Source: Falsirhodobacter flavus (GTDB lineage Bacteria; Pseudomonadota; Alphaproteobacteria; Rhodobacterales; Rhodobacteraceae). From it: a stretch of 64,000 bases of DNA. Of this stretch, positions 1-8,879 are shown piece by piece (the first letter of the stretch is position 1; each line of letters begins with the position of its first letter). The translations under genes were made by a program, and so were the position numbers. The stretch is from positions 1-64,000 of the forward strand of contig JARWBI010000010.1 in the NCBI GenBank assembly GCA_029846755.1, read 5' to 3'. The notes below the pieces were generated by a model, which searched no databases, was not told the origin of the DNA, and saw only the letters and a list, made by a program, of their open reading frames with translations.

Positions 1-31
1 GGTACTAATTGCCCGATAGGCTTGATTTGAT
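1..31 (+). rRNA. rrl: 23S ribosomal RNA, 3' end only
   Basis: The window opens with the last bases of 23S rRNA: GGTACTAAT followed by a tail with CGATAGGCTTGATTTGATC, which is the usual 3' end in Rhodobacterales. Nearly the whole gene lies to the left of the window. The 5S gene follows after about 107 bases of AT-rich spacer, the normal rRNA operon order. The exact 3' nucleotide is uncertain by a few bases. Confidence 0.85.
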
Positions 32-138
32 CCAGAAAAAGCAAGGCAAAAACCTCGCAAGGATCGTCAAAAGCAAAACAAAGACTTGGAACAAATGATG
101 TTGGAACGCTCTGCAAAACGCAGAGCGGGTTCTTCCTC

Positions 139-256
139 GGTTTGGTGGTCATAGCACGAGCAAAACACCCGATCCCATCCCGAACTCGGCCGTTAAGTGC
201 CGTCGCGCCAATGGTACTGCGTCTCAAGACGTGGGAGAGTAGGTCACCGCCAAACC
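139..256 (+). rRNA. rrf: 5S ribosomal RNA
   Basis: 5S rRNA of the large ribosomal subunit. Visible hallmarks are the 5' end GTTTGGTGGTCATAGCACGAGC, the conserved loop A/B region CCCGATCCCATCCCGAACTCGG, and the 3' end GAGAGTAGGTCACCGCCAAACC; the first and last bases pair to form helix I. It is co-transcribed with the upstream 23S and with the initiator tRNA 42 bases downstream. The ends are good to within about two bases. Confidence 0.93.
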
Positions 257-298
257 TAGAAAGAACCCAAATCTCTCTAAACGATGAAAAACCAATGA

Positions 299-375
<77 letters not shown>

Positions 376-951
376 TCTCAACCGAACGATGATCCAAAAG
401 ACGCTCCGCACAAGGCTGAGCAAATCCAATCATCGTGGTGATGGCCCCTTCCAACCCGATTTTGATACCGCGTCCGTCTCACGGATGCTCACGCGCGTGA
501 CCAGGCCGCGTGACGTTCCACAATGGGTGCCTCGTTTCGGGGAGGAGCGGGGTATGACGGATACGGAATGCGATCTTCGGACGGTAAAGACTACCTCGCC
601 GCCTGGATGGCGCCTAACCCGGAACGTGCCGCGCAACTCGTAACGCCGGGATTCGTCTGCCGCTCTATCGGGAACCAAATGTTCCGCCGCCCGGTCGAGG
701 CGATCAGCTTCAACGCGCCCGCTGTGCCTGGGTCAAGAACGCATCGCGCGGTATGACGTGATTCCGGGCGGTGGCGAAACCATCGTCTGCAGCATCGCCA
801 TCTCTAAGGCCCATGGTCCGACGGGGGCTGATCGTCGAAACCGGCATCTGGAACGACAGCGCCGGATGGCTGCTGGACCGCGCAGCCTAAAATCGTGGCA
901 GAAAGGCAACGCCGAAAGGGGTATGCTTGCGCATGCCGCCATCGGCGCTGC
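376..951. other. region without an intact gene; decayed coding DNA
   Basis: I find no convincing intact gene here. Several overlapping frames read like broken coding sequence. Around 523-720 one plus frame gives a plausible protein stretch that breaks near 720. A second plus frame ends at a stop near 889 with a C-terminus-like string ending GWLLDRAA. Neither fragment is recognised. Together with the transposase remnant just downstream, this suggests an old insertion and deletion patch behind the rRNA operon. Confidence 0.45.
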
Positions 952-1110
952 CGTCGGTTCGGCTATCGGCGGATCGGTTTGTTGCTGGCGCGCAGAGGCA
1001 TGCTGATGAACCCGAAAAAGCTGCATCGGCTTTATCACAAAGAAGGGCTGTCGGTCCTAGAAGCGCGTCGGACGCTTGCGCTACTTGAGGACACCGCACC
1101 CGCCGCGCTT
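952..1110 (+). pseudogene. IS3-family transposase (OrfB) remnant
   Basis: From 952 the plus frame reads RRFGYRRIGLLLARRG followed by NPKKLHRLYHKEGLSV, ending near 1056. This matches the conserved region before the catalytic core of IS3-family OrfB transposases (family consensus like FGYRRI...VNPKRVYRLYREEGL). The match then degrades: an Arg/Lys-rich stretch and a TAP-like tripeptide can still be guessed to about 1110. The DDE catalytic residues, OrfA and both inverted repeats are missing, so this is a dead fragment. The call rests on motif memory, not a database search. Confidence 0.7.
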
Positions 1111-1186
1111 GTCATGACACCACCCGCCACCTACCAATCTCAACCCGGCAGACTCTCGGTATGAAAGAGGGACCATCGGGGGCAGG

Positions 1187-2203
1187 TCAATCCGAGTAAA
1201 GATGTGTCCGGCCCAGATAGTCCGTGATCCGGAACGGCCCCGAGCCCTCGACATAGCGCGCGCCGAGCGGAACCTTTCCGAACCCCCCGGGAAGATCCAG
1301 AACGTAGGTCGGAAGACAGACGCCAGAAACACGACCGCGCAGCGCAGACATGATCGCCTCGCCTTCCGCGATCGTCGTCCGGAAGTGACCCGTCCCCCGC
1401 GCAAGATCGCAGTGATGAAGATAATAAGGCTTCACACGATGCGAAACCAGAAGACGAAACAGCCGCTCGAGCGTCTCCGCGTCCGCATTCACCCCGCGAA
1501 GAAGAACCGTCTGCGACAAAAGCGGGACACCCGCATCCGCCAAACGACCAAAAGCCCCGCGTGCCTCCGGCGTCAATTCGTCAGGGTGGTTTGTGTGCAC
1601 AACGACGTAAACCGCAGGACGGATGCGAAGCGCCGCGATCAGCGCATCGTTCACGCGCTCGGGCGAGACGACCGGGACGCGTGTATGGAACCGGACGACC
1701 GCGACATGGTCTATCGCTGCGATCCGATTCAGAAGGGCGGAAAGACGGCGCGCGGACAGCACCATCGGATCGCCGCCCGTCAGAATGACCTCCCAGATCG
1801 CGGGCGTCCGCGCGATATAATCGATCGCGGCGTCGAGTTCGTCCTCACCCAAAGCCCCATCGGAGCCGACGGCTTCCCGGCGGAAGCAGAAACGGCAATA
1901 GACTTCGCAGGTCTGCGTCGCGTGCAGGATCACCCGGTCGGGATAGCGATGGGTCAGCCCGGGCACCGGGCTGTGGGCCGCGTCGCCGATGGGATCGGTC
2001 AGCTCTTCTGGGCGGATGGTCAGTTCTTCCGCCGAGGGCACGAACTGACGCGCGAGTCCTTCGGACTGACCCTGCATTTCGGGTGTGATGCGGATCCGGA
2101 AGTTCTCGGCAACCTGGTCCAGAACCTCAGCCTCGGTGGGATCGGCCAAACCTTCGCGGATCAGATCCGCTACTTTGGTGATGGCGGGCTTGCGCGGTGC
2201 CAA
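1187..2203 (-). CDS. lysine 2,3-aminomutase-like radical SAM protein (KamA/EpmB family)
   Basis: Predicted radical S-adenosylmethionine, PLP-dependent aminomutase of 338 residues. The CX3CX2C cluster motif is present as CEVYCRFC followed by FRR, with the ILTGGDPM and FHTRVPV motifs and the substrate/PLP-domain string YYLHHCDLARGTGHF. Family members convert lysine to beta-lysine, or beta-lysylate elongation factor P (EpmB); no epmA or efp gene is adjacent, so the substrate is open. I chose a TTG start at 2203 because AGAGGG lies seven bases upstream and the protein then begins MAPRKPAITK; upstream in-frame codons extend to 2398 but look non-coding. It is divergent from the sulfate transporter operon. 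The ribosome-binding site lies inside a strong hairpin, listed separately. Confidence 0.85.
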   Translation of the reverse strand: MAPRKPAITKVADLIREGLADPTEAEVLDQVAENFRIRITPEMQGQSEGLARQFVPSAEELTIRPEELTDPIGDAAHSPVPGLTHRYPDRVILHATQTCEVYCRFCFRREAVGSDGALGEDELDAAIDYIARTPAIWEVILTGGDPMVLSARRLSALLNRIAAIDHVAVVRFHTRVPVVSPERVNDALIAALRIRPAVYVVVHTNHPDELTPEARGAFGRLADAGVPLLSQTVLLRGVNADAETLERLFRLLVSHRVKPYYLHHCDLARGTGHFRTTIAEGEAIMSALRGRVSGVCLPTYVLDLPGGFGKVPLGARYVEGSGPFRITDYLGRTHLYSD

Positions 2204-2210
2204 GGCCGAA

Positions 2211-2231
2211 CCCTCTTTCGGTGAAAGAGGG
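2211..2231 (-). promoter_or_regulatory. perfect hairpin covering the ribosome-binding site of the aminomutase gene
   Basis: CCCTCTTTC (2211-2219) and GAAAGAGGG (2223-2231) form a perfect 9-bp stem with a 3-base loop. Read on the minus strand, the 3' arm contains AGAGGG, the Shine-Dalgarno sequence seven bases before the TTG start at 2203. The folded leader would hide the ribosome-binding site. No T-run follows, so this is not an intrinsic terminator. Control of translation is inferred. Confidence 0.55.
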
Positions 2232-2472
2232 CTTATGCGCCCCTTGCGGTGTGAATGCAAGCGGGCGAGGTCGCAAAAAGAACGCCGCTTCATTGCGGCT
2301 GCGCATCGCGGATGGTCCTGCCAGGGTGGCCCGGATTGCCGGAATGCGGTTCGGAGGCCTATCGCGCCGAAGGAAAATATTCCCCCGCCACGCGTCATTT
2401 CGGTGTTCGGTGCGCTTGCTCGGCCGTGCTGCGCGGTCTAGCTTCCCGCCCAATGGGATAAGGGGGCGCGCC

Positions 2473-3564
2473 ATGGCCATGCAGGTCACCAGCATGATGA
2501 AGCGCTTCGGCGAGACGGAAGTGCTGCGCGGCATCGATCTGAATGTCCGCGACGGCGAGTTAGTCGCGCTTCTCGGCCCGTCGGGTTCCGGCAAGACCAC
2601 GCTTTTGAAGATCATCGCAGGGCTGGATTGGCCGGATGCGGGCAGCCTGTCGGTCGATGGCGAGGATTGGCTGCGCGTGCGCGCGCAGGACCGCCGCACA
2701 GGTTTCGTGTTTCAGCACTACGCCCTGTTCCCGCATATGAAGGTGCGGGACAATATCGCCTTCGGTCTGAACGTGATGCCCAAGGACCGCCGCCCGCCCG
2801 CGGACCGGATCGCGGCCAAGGTGGACGAGTTGCTCCAGTTCCTTCAGATCGCGCATCTGGGCGGGCGATATCCGGCAGAGCTTTCGGGCGGCCAGCGCCA
2901 GCGGGTCGCCCTAGGCCGGGCGCTGGCCATCGGGCCGAAGGTCCTGCTGCTGGACGAGCCGTTCGGCGCGCTGGACGCCGCCATCCGCCGCGACCTGCGC
3001 CGCTGGCTGCGCGACGTACATGACAAGACCGGCACGACCACCATCTTCGTGACCCACGATCAGGAGGAAGCGTTCGAGCTTGCCGACCGTGTCGTGGTCA
3101 TGGGCGCGGGACGTATCGAACAGGTCGGCACGGCGGACGAGATTTTCGACCACCCCGCTTCCCCCTTTGTCGCCCGCTTCCTTGGCGCGACGGTGGAACT
3201 GCCGGTGATCCTGCGCGCCGGCCGGGCCGAGGCGCCGGGGCTCGACGCCTCGCTCTTGGAGCGGCGGGCGCTGCCGGACGGCTTTGCCACGCTGTTCCTC
3301 CGCCCGGCCGAGATCGACTTGGAACGCGACGACGCGTCGCCTTTCCGCATCCGCCAGATCACCTCCACCGGCGCGCTGCGCCGTGTGATGCTGGACGGCA
3401 CCGGCATCGTGCTGGAGGCCGAGCTTCCCCGCCAGCGCGGCGCCGATCCGTTGAAGGTCGGCGATCACGTCCGCCTGCGCCCGGATGCGGGCCGCATCTT
3501 TCCCGGCGCGGCGCGCAAGGCTCCGCCCGCCCCCATCCCCCTCAAAAAGGAGACGCATCGGTGA
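2473..3564 (+). CDS. cysA: sulfate/thiosulfate ABC transporter ATP-binding protein
   Basis: The 363-residue ATPase that powers sulfate import at the inner membrane. Visible motifs are Walker A GPSGSGKTT, the Q-loop region FVFQHYALFPH, signature LSGGQRQR, Walker B VLLLDEPFGALD and the H-loop VTHDQEEA. The C-terminal third (from about residue 235) is a TOBE-like regulatory domain. The ATG at 2473 follows AAGGGGG; a second ATG lies two codons on. It is the first gene of a four-gene operon, and its TGA overlaps the GTG of the binding-protein gene. Having the ATPase first is less usual than the binding protein-permeases-ATPase order. The CysA assignment rests on the Sbp/CysT/CysW neighbours. Confidence 0.93.
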   Translation: MAMQVTSMMKRFGETEVLRGIDLNVRDGELVALLGPSGSGKTTLLKIIAGLDWPDAGSLSVDGEDWLRVRAQDRRTGFVFQHYALFPHMKVRDNIAFGLNVMPKDRRPPADRIAAKVDELLQFLQIAHLGGRYPAELSGGQRQRVALGRALAIGPKVLLLDEPFGALDAAIRRDLRRWLRDVHDKTGTTTIFVTHDQEEAFELADRVVVMGAGRIEQVGTADEIFDHPASPFVARFLGATVELPVILRAGRAEAPGLDASLLERRALPDGFATLFLRPAEIDLERDDASPFRIRQITSTGALRRVMLDGTGIVLEAELPRQRGADPLKVGDHVRLRPDAGRIFPGAARKAPPAPIPLKKETHR

Positions 3565-4538
3565 AACTGGTTCTTGCGACCGCCCTGTCCTTGCTGGCCG
3601 CGCCGGTGATGGCGCAGGACAGCATCCTCAACGTCTCCTACGACATCGCGCGCGAATTGTTCGTCGAGATCAACCCCGCCTTCGCTGCGAAATGGAAGGC
3701 CGATACGGGCCGCGACGTGTCCATCGACCAGAGCCATGCCGGATCGTCGCGCCAAGCGCGCGCGATCCTCGAAGGGCTGCCGGCGGATGTGGTCACGTTC
3801 AACCAGGTGACCGACATCGACGTGCTGGCGGAGGGCGGCCTTCTTGCCGATGACTGGCGCGAGAAGTTCCCGAACGAGGCCTCGCCCTATTACTCGCTGC
3901 CCGCCTTTCTGGTGCGCGAGGGCAACCCCAAGAACATCGACGACTGGGACGACCTGACCGCCGAGGGCGTGCAAGTGGTGTTCCCGAACCCCAAGACCTC
4001 CGGTAACGGGCGCTACACCTATCTGGCGGCCTATGCCTGGGCGCTCAATACGGGTCTGGACGATGCGGGCGCGCAGGATTTCGTGAAGAAACTGTTCGCC
4101 AACGTCCCGGTCTTCGATACCGGCGGGCGCGCGGCCACGACGACCTTTGCCGAAAACGGCATCGGCGACGTGCTGGTCACGTTCGAGGCGGAAACCGCAG
4201 GCATCGCCCAGCAATATGCGGACCAGGGCTTCGTCCGCGTGACGCCGCCGACCAGCCTTCTGGCCGAATTCCCCGTCGCCGTGGTGGACGAGGTCGCAGA
4301 GCAGAAAGGCACGACCGAGGTGGCAACCGCCTATCTCGACTTCCTCTATTCCCCCGAGGCGCAGGAGATCCTCGCCAAACGCTCGTTCCGCGTCCATGAC
4401 AAAGCCGCGATCGAGGCGCATGAATTCCCCGAGGTGAACCTGCTGACCGTCGAAAACCTGCTTGGCGGCTGGGAGGGCGTGGCCGCGAACCATCTGGCCG
4501 AAGGCGGCATCCTCGACCGCGTTTTCGTCAACCAATGA
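3561..4538 (+). CDS. sbp: periplasmic sulfate-binding protein
   Basis: Captures sulfate in the periplasm and delivers it to CysTW. The 325-residue precursor starts with a GTG overlapping the cysA stop and has a Sec signal peptide (MKLVLATALSLLAAPVMAQ, cleavage after MAQ). Family motifs follow: NVSYDIARELF near the mature N-terminus, QSHAGSSRQARAILEGLPADVVTFNQ, and the anion-site string FPNPKTSGNGRY. Length and order fit the Sbp/CysP family; sulfate versus thiosulfate preference cannot be read from sequence. Its stop overlaps the ATG of cysT (ATGA), so the transporter genes are translationally coupled. Confidence 0.93.
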   Translation: MKLVLATALSLLAAPVMAQDSILNVSYDIARELFVEINPAFAAKWKADTGRDVSIDQSHAGSSRQARAILEGLPADVVTFNQVTDIDVLAEGGLLADDWREKFPNEASPYYSLPAFLVREGNPKNIDDWDDLTAEGVQVVFPNPKTSGNGRYTYLAAYAWALNTGLDDAGAQDFVKKLFANVPVFDTGGRAATTTFAENGIGDVLVTFEAETAGIAQQYADQGFVRVTPPTSLLAEFPVAVVDEVAEQKGTTEVATAYLDFLYSPEAQEILAKRSFRVHDKAAIEAHEFPEVNLLTVENLLGGWEGVAANHLAEGGILDRVFVNQ

Positions 4539-5353
4539 AGCGGGTGCTGCCGGGCTTCGGCCTGAGCATGGGCGTGACGCTGACCTATCTTGGCGTCATC
4601 GTCCTTCTGCCGCTTGTCGCACTGGTGCTGCGCGGGGCCGAGATCGGGCCCGAGCGGTTCTGGGCCATCCTGACCGCACCGCGCACCCTTGCCGCCCTGC
4701 AGCTGACCTTGGTTGCGGGCGCGATGGCCACGGTGGTGAACGCCGCTTACGGTCTGCTGATGGCTTGGGTGCTGGTGCGCTATGACTTTCCCGGCAAGCG
4801 GGTGCTGGATGCGCTGATGGACATCCCCTTTGCGCTGCCGACGGCGGTGGCGGGCCTTGCGCTGTCGGCACTGTTTTCCGCGAATGGCTGGTTCGGCGCG
4901 CTGCTGGAGCCGATGGGCATCCAGGTCGTCTTCACCATCTGGGGCGTCGCCATCGCGATGAGCTTCACGTCCATTCCTTTCGTCGTCCGCACGGTGCAGC
5001 CGGTTCTGGAAGACCTCGACACGCAATACGAACAGGCGGCGATCACGCTGGGCGCGCATCCGTTCACGATCTTCCGCAAGGTGATCTGGCCGGTGATCCT
5101 GCCGTCCTTCCTTGTCGGCATCACCCTGTCCTTCGCGCGGTCTTTGGGCGAATTCGGCGCTGTGGTCTTCATCGCCGGAAACCTGCCGATGAAGACCGAG
5201 ATCGCATCCCTGCTGGCCGTGATCCGGTTGGAGGAATACGATTATAACGGCGCTGCCGCCATCGCGATGGTGCTGCTGGTCATCGCGCTTCTGCTGCTGG
5301 TCGTGTCGAACCTGCTGCAGGCCCGCGCCCTGCGTTACAAGGCCAAACCATGA
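4535..5353 (+). CDS. cysT: sulfate ABC transporter permease CysT (CysU)
   Basis: One of two inner-membrane permeases of the sulfate importer, 272 residues with about six hydrophobic segments. The ABC-permease EAA motif is present as EQAAITLGAHPFTIFRKVIWPVILP in the second half, where it docks on CysA. The segment DIPFALPTAVAGLALSALF is typical of CysT. The start overlaps sbp by ATGA, and the stop overlaps cysW the same way. No sign of damage. Confidence 0.94.
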   Translation: MKRVLPGFGLSMGVTLTYLGVIVLLPLVALVLRGAEIGPERFWAILTAPRTLAALQLTLVAGAMATVVNAAYGLLMAWVLVRYDFPGKRVLDALMDIPFALPTAVAGLALSALFSANGWFGALLEPMGIQVVFTIWGVAIAMSFTSIPFVVRTVQPVLEDLDTQYEQAAITLGAHPFTIFRKVIWPVILPSFLVGITLSFARSLGEFGAVVFIAGNLPMKTEIASLLAVIRLEEYDYNGAAAIAMVLLVIALLLLVVSNLLQARALRYKAKP

Positions 5354-6135
5354 CCGCGCGCCGCCTTCTGATCGCCGCTGCCCTGATCTCGACCCTGTTT
5401 TTGGTCGTGGTGCCGCTGGCCTATATCTTCAGCCGCGCCTTCGGGCAGGGCTGGGCGGCCTATCAGGCCAATATACTGCATCCCGACACGTTGCACGCGA
5501 TCTGGCTGACCTCGGTCGTGGCGGTGATCGTGCTGCCGATCAACATCGCCTTCGGCATCGCCGCCGCATGGCTGGTCGCGCGGTTCCGGTTCTGGGGGCG
5601 GGGGCTGCTGGTCCTGCTGATCGAGATACCTTTCTCCGTCTCGCCCATCATCGCGGGCATCTGCTATCTGCTGCTCTATGGCCGTCAGGGGCTGCTCGGC
5701 CCGCTGCTGCTGGAGAATGGGATCCAGATCCTGTTCGCCATCCCCGGCATCGTGCTGGTGACGATGTTCGTGACCTCGCCCTTCGTCGCGCGCGAGGTTC
5801 TGCCACTGATGGAAGCGCAGGGGTCCGAGCAGGAACAGGCGGCGGTGACGCTGGGCGCGTCCGGCTGGCAGATATTCCGCCGGGTGACGCTGCCCAACAT
5901 CCGCTGGGCGCTGCTTTATGGCGCGGTGCTGTGCGCGGCGCGGGCGGTGGGGGAATTCGGCGGCGTTTCGGTCGTATCGGGCAGCATCCGCGGGCAGACC
6001 AACACCCTGCCCTTGCAGGTGGAACTGCTGTTCAACGACCTGAACACCGTCGGGGCCTTCGCGGCGGCATCCACGCTGACGCTGATCGCGTTGGTGGCGC
6101 TGGCGGTCAAGACCGTGCTCGACCGCCAGCGCTGA
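5350..6135 (+). CDS. cysW: sulfate ABC transporter permease CysW
   Basis: Second permease of the sulfate importer, 261 residues with about six membrane segments. The EAA loop reads EQAAVTLGASGWQIFRRVTLP. It ends in a hydrophobic helix and a short basic tail. It is the last gene of the operon; its stop lies only three bases from the convergent peroxiredoxin stop, and I see no intrinsic terminator between them, so readthrough antisense transcription is possible. Confidence 0.94.
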   Translation: MTARRLLIAAALISTLFLVVVPLAYIFSRAFGQGWAAYQANILHPDTLHAIWLTSVVAVIVLPINIAFGIAAAWLVARFRFWGRGLLVLLIEIPFSVSPIIAGICYLLLYGRQGLLGPLLLENGIQILFAIPGIVLVTMFVTSPFVAREVLPLMEAQGSEQEQAAVTLGASGWQIFRRVTLPNIRWALLYGAVLCAARAVGEFGGVSVVSGSIRGQTNTLPLQVELLFNDLNTVGAFAAASTLTLIALVALAVKTVLDRQR

Positions 6136-6138
6136 TCC

Positions 6139-6792
6139 TCAGGGCTGCTTGGCAAAGCGCAGATAGGGCAGCTTGATGTCCAGATCGCCGAACTTCTCGC
6201 GCGCCTGTTCGTCGTTCAGCGACAGCGCCACGATCACGTCCTGACCCGGAACCCAGTTGGCCGGGGTCGCGATCGGCACGCCGTCGGTGGCCTGAACCGC
6301 GTCCAGCGCGCGCAGGATCTCGGCAAAATTGCGGCCCACGGACATGGGATAGGAGATCGTCAGCCGCACCTTCTTGTCCGGCCCGACGATATAGACCGTC
6401 CGCACCGTCGCCGTATGGGCGGGCGTGCGGCCTTCGGTCGGGGCATAAAATTCGGCGGGCAGCATGTCATAGGCCTTGGCCACCGTCAGCGAGGTGTCGT
6501 CGATGATCGGGAAATCGGCAGGCGATGCGGCGAACGCCTCGATGTCCTTCTTCCATTTCTGATGTTCCTCGACCTTGTCCACGGACACACCGATCACCTT
6601 GGTGTTCCGTTTCGCAAATTCCCCGGCCAGCTGCGCCACTGCGCCGAATTCGGTCGTGCAGACGGGCGTGAAGTCTTTGGGATGGCTGAAGATGATGCCA
6701 TAGCTGTCCCCCAGCCAGTCATGGAAACGGATGGTCCCGGCAGTGGATTCGGCGGTGAAGTCGGGGGCGATGTCGTTGATGCGAATGGACAT
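6139..6792 (-). CDS. 1-Cys peroxiredoxin (Prx6/AhpC-TSA family)
   Basis: Cytosolic thiol peroxidase of 217 residues. The peroxidatic Cys45 lies in DFTPVCTTEF, the Prx6-type active-site motif. I see no second cysteine, so it must be resolved by an external thiol. The C-terminal dimerisation part includes the Prx6-like string SYPMSVGRNF. The ATG at 6792 follows AGAGGAG at good spacing. It stands alone, convergent with cysW and divergent from the aldehyde dehydrogenase, with about 180 bases between the two starts. Confidence 0.93.
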   Translation of the reverse strand: MSIRINDIAPDFTAESTAGTIRFHDWLGDSYGIIFSHPKDFTPVCTTEFGAVAQLAGEFAKRNTKVIGVSVDKVEEHQKWKKDIEAFAASPADFPIIDDTSLTVAKAYDMLPAEFYAPTEGRTPAHTATVRTVYIVGPDKKVRLTISYPMSVGRNFAEILRALDAVQATDGVPIATPANWVPGQDVIVALSLNDEQAREKFGDLDIKLPYLRFAKQP

Positions 6793-6974
6793 GTCGGCTC
6801 CTCTGGTCAGGTTCGACTTCCGACATAAGCCGCCCCGTTCGCGTTTTCATCTGTTATCCGCGGGGGGCTGCGCGAAAGGAAGAAAAGCGCCGCCCTGCTT
6901 TGCCGCGATGGAATTTCGTTCCCCTTGCCCGCGCCGTCTTGGGATGACACGCTGCTGGCAAAATGGAGGATGCG

Positions 6975-8408
6975 ATGATCGAGAAACGCGAATTCTACAT
7001 CGACGGGAAATGGGTCGCCCCCGCCGCCCCGCGCGACTGCGACGTGATCGACCCCTCGACCGAGGAGGCTGTCGCCGTCATCAGCCTTGGCGATCAGGCC
7101 GATACCGATCGGGCGGTCGCCGCCGCCAAACGCGCGTTCGAGACGTGGTCGGTGACCCCGCCCGCCGAACGCCGCGCGGTGGTCGAACGCATCCTTGCGC
7201 AATATGAGGCACGGGCCGAGGAAATGGCGCAGGCCATCAGCCTCGAGATGGGCGCACCGATCAAGCTGGCGCGGGAATCGCAGGCGCCCTGTCTTCCCAG
7301 TCACCTGAAGGCCTTCCTGACCGCATTCGACAAGCTGGAATGGGTCCGCCCCTTGGGCGATCATGCCCCGAACGACCGCCTGGCGCTGGAGCCGATCGGC
7401 GTCGTCGGCCTCATCACCCCGTGGAACTGGCCGATGAATCAGGTGACGCTGAAGGTGATCCCCGCGCTGCTGGCGGGCTGCACCTGCGTTCTGAAGCCGT
7501 CCGAGGAGGCGCCGCTGTCCTCGCTTCTGTTTGCCGAGTTTTGCCATGATGCAGGCGTTCCGGCGGGCGTGTTCAACCTCGTGAACGGCGATGGGGCGGG
7601 GGTCGGCTCGCAACTTTCCGCGCATCCGGATGTCGAGATGATCTCCTTCACCGGATCGACCCGGGCGGGCCGCGCGATCTCCAAAGCCGCCGCCGAGACG
7701 ATGAAGCGTGTGACGCTGGAATTGGGCGGCAAGGGCGCGAACCTCATCTTCGCCGATGCCGACGACCGGGCGGTGGAACGCGGCGCGAAGCATTGCTTCA
7801 ACAATTCGGGGCAAAGCTGCAACGCGCCGACGCGGATGCTGGTCGAACGCCCCGCCTATGACCGCGCGGTAGAGATCGCGGCGCGCGTGGCCGAGGAAAC
7901 CCGCGTCGCCCCCGCCGCCGAAGATGGCGCCCATATCGGGCCGGTCGTGAACCGCCGCCAGTGGGACCAGATCCAGGGTTATATCCAGAAGGGCATCGAC
8001 GAAGGCGCGCGTCTGGTCGCGGGCGGCCCCGGCCTGCCCGAGGGGCTGAACCGCGGCTTCTATGTCAAACCGACCGTCTTTGCGGACGTGACCCCGGGCA
8101 TGACCATCGAGCGCGAGGAGATCTTCGGCCCCGTCCTGTCGATCATCCCCTTCGACACCGAGGAAGAAGCCGTCCGCATCGCCAACGACACGCAATACGG
8201 CCTGACCAACTACGTCCAGTCACAGGATGGCGAACGCCGCAACCGTCTGGCGCGCAAGCTGCGGTCGGGCATGGTCGAGATGAACGGCCAATCGCGCGGC
8301 GCGGGCAGCCCCTTCGGCGGGGTCAAGGCCTCGGGCCGCGCGCGCGAGGGCGGCACCTTCGGGATCGAGGAGTTCCTCGAGGTAAAGGCGATCTCCGGCT
8401 GGGCGTGA
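6975..8408 (+). CDS. NAD(P)-dependent aldehyde dehydrogenase
   Basis: Oxidises an aldehyde to the acid; 477 residues covering the whole ALDH fold. Catalytic Cys282 is in NNSGQSCNAPTR and general base Glu249 in LELGGKGANL; the cofactor motif ITPWNWPMNQ and SFTGSTRAGR are also present. An ATG at 6963 is in frame, but GGAGG at 6965-6969 lies five bases before the ATG at 6975, which I prefer. The substrate is not evident; the sequence is in the broad group annotated only as 'aldehyde dehydrogenase family'. Convergent with rppH, with no spacer between the stops. Confidence 0.92.
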   Translation: MIEKREFYIDGKWVAPAAPRDCDVIDPSTEEAVAVISLGDQADTDRAVAAAKRAFETWSVTPPAERRAVVERILAQYEARAEEMAQAISLEMGAPIKLARESQAPCLPSHLKAFLTAFDKLEWVRPLGDHAPNDRLALEPIGVVGLITPWNWPMNQVTLKVIPALLAGCTCVLKPSEEAPLSSLLFAEFCHDAGVPAGVFNLVNGDGAGVGSQLSAHPDVEMISFTGSTRAGRAISKAAAETMKRVTLELGGKGANLIFADADDRAVERGAKHCFNNSGQSCNAPTRMLVERPAYDRAVEIAARVAEETRVAPAAEDGAHIGPVVNRRQWDQIQGYIQKGIDEGARLVAGGPGLPEGLNRGFYVKPTVFADVTPGMTIEREEIFGPVLSIIPFDTEEEAVRIANDTQYGLTNYVQSQDGERRNRLARKLRSGMVEMNGQSRGAGSPFGGVKASGRAREGGTFGIEEFLEVKAISGWA

Positions 8409-8879
8409 TTACGAAAGGTGGTCGCGGAATTCCGCGATCACCGCCTCATAAACGGCGCGTTTGAACGGGACGATCTTCTCCACCATCTCGCCCGCGCCGA
8501 TCCAGCGCCATTCCGAAAATTCGGGATGGTCGGTCTCGATCTTCACCTGATCGTCGCGGCCCTTGAAGCGATAGAGGAACCACTTCTGCTTCTGCCCGCG
8601 ATACTTGCCGCCCCAGACCTTGCCCAACAGCTCGGGCGGCAGGTCATAGGTGACCCAGCCTTCGGTCTTGGCGACGAACTTCACCAGATCTTCGGTGACG
8701 CCGGTTTCTTCCCACAATTCGCGCAAGGCCGCCTCGCGCGGCTTTTCGCCATCGTCGATCCCACCTTGCGGCATCTGCCACGCGGCGGCGTTGCTGTCCA
8801 AACGCTGACCGGCAAAGATCAGCCCGGCATCGTTGATCAGCATGACACCCACGCAGGGGCGATAGGGAAGATCGGTCAT
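8409..8879 (-). CDS. rppH: RNA 5' pyrophosphohydrolase (Nudix)
   Basis: Removes pyrophosphate (or phosphates) from mRNA 5' ends and so triggers decay. The 156-residue protein starts [16 protein letters not shown] and has a complete Nudix box, [20 protein letters not shown] followed by TGV. The RppH-type WQMPQGG and RYKFKG-like elements (LYRFKG here) are present. Its ATG overlaps the pncB stop (ATGA), so it is coupled to the NAD-salvage genes. In many alphaproteobacteria rppH lies next to ctpA; here it is 5.5 kb from it. Any Nudix hydrolase of similar length could be confused, but the N-terminal and WQMPQGG motifs are specific. Confidence 0.93.
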   Translation of the reverse strand: MTDLPYRPCVGVMLINDAGLIFAGQRLDSNAAAWQMPQGGIDDGEKPREAALRELWEETGVTEDLVKFVAKTEGWVTYDLPPELLGKVWGGKYRGQKQKWFLYRFKGRDDQVKIETDHPEFSEWRWIGAGEMVEKIVPFKRAVYEAVIAEFRDHLS

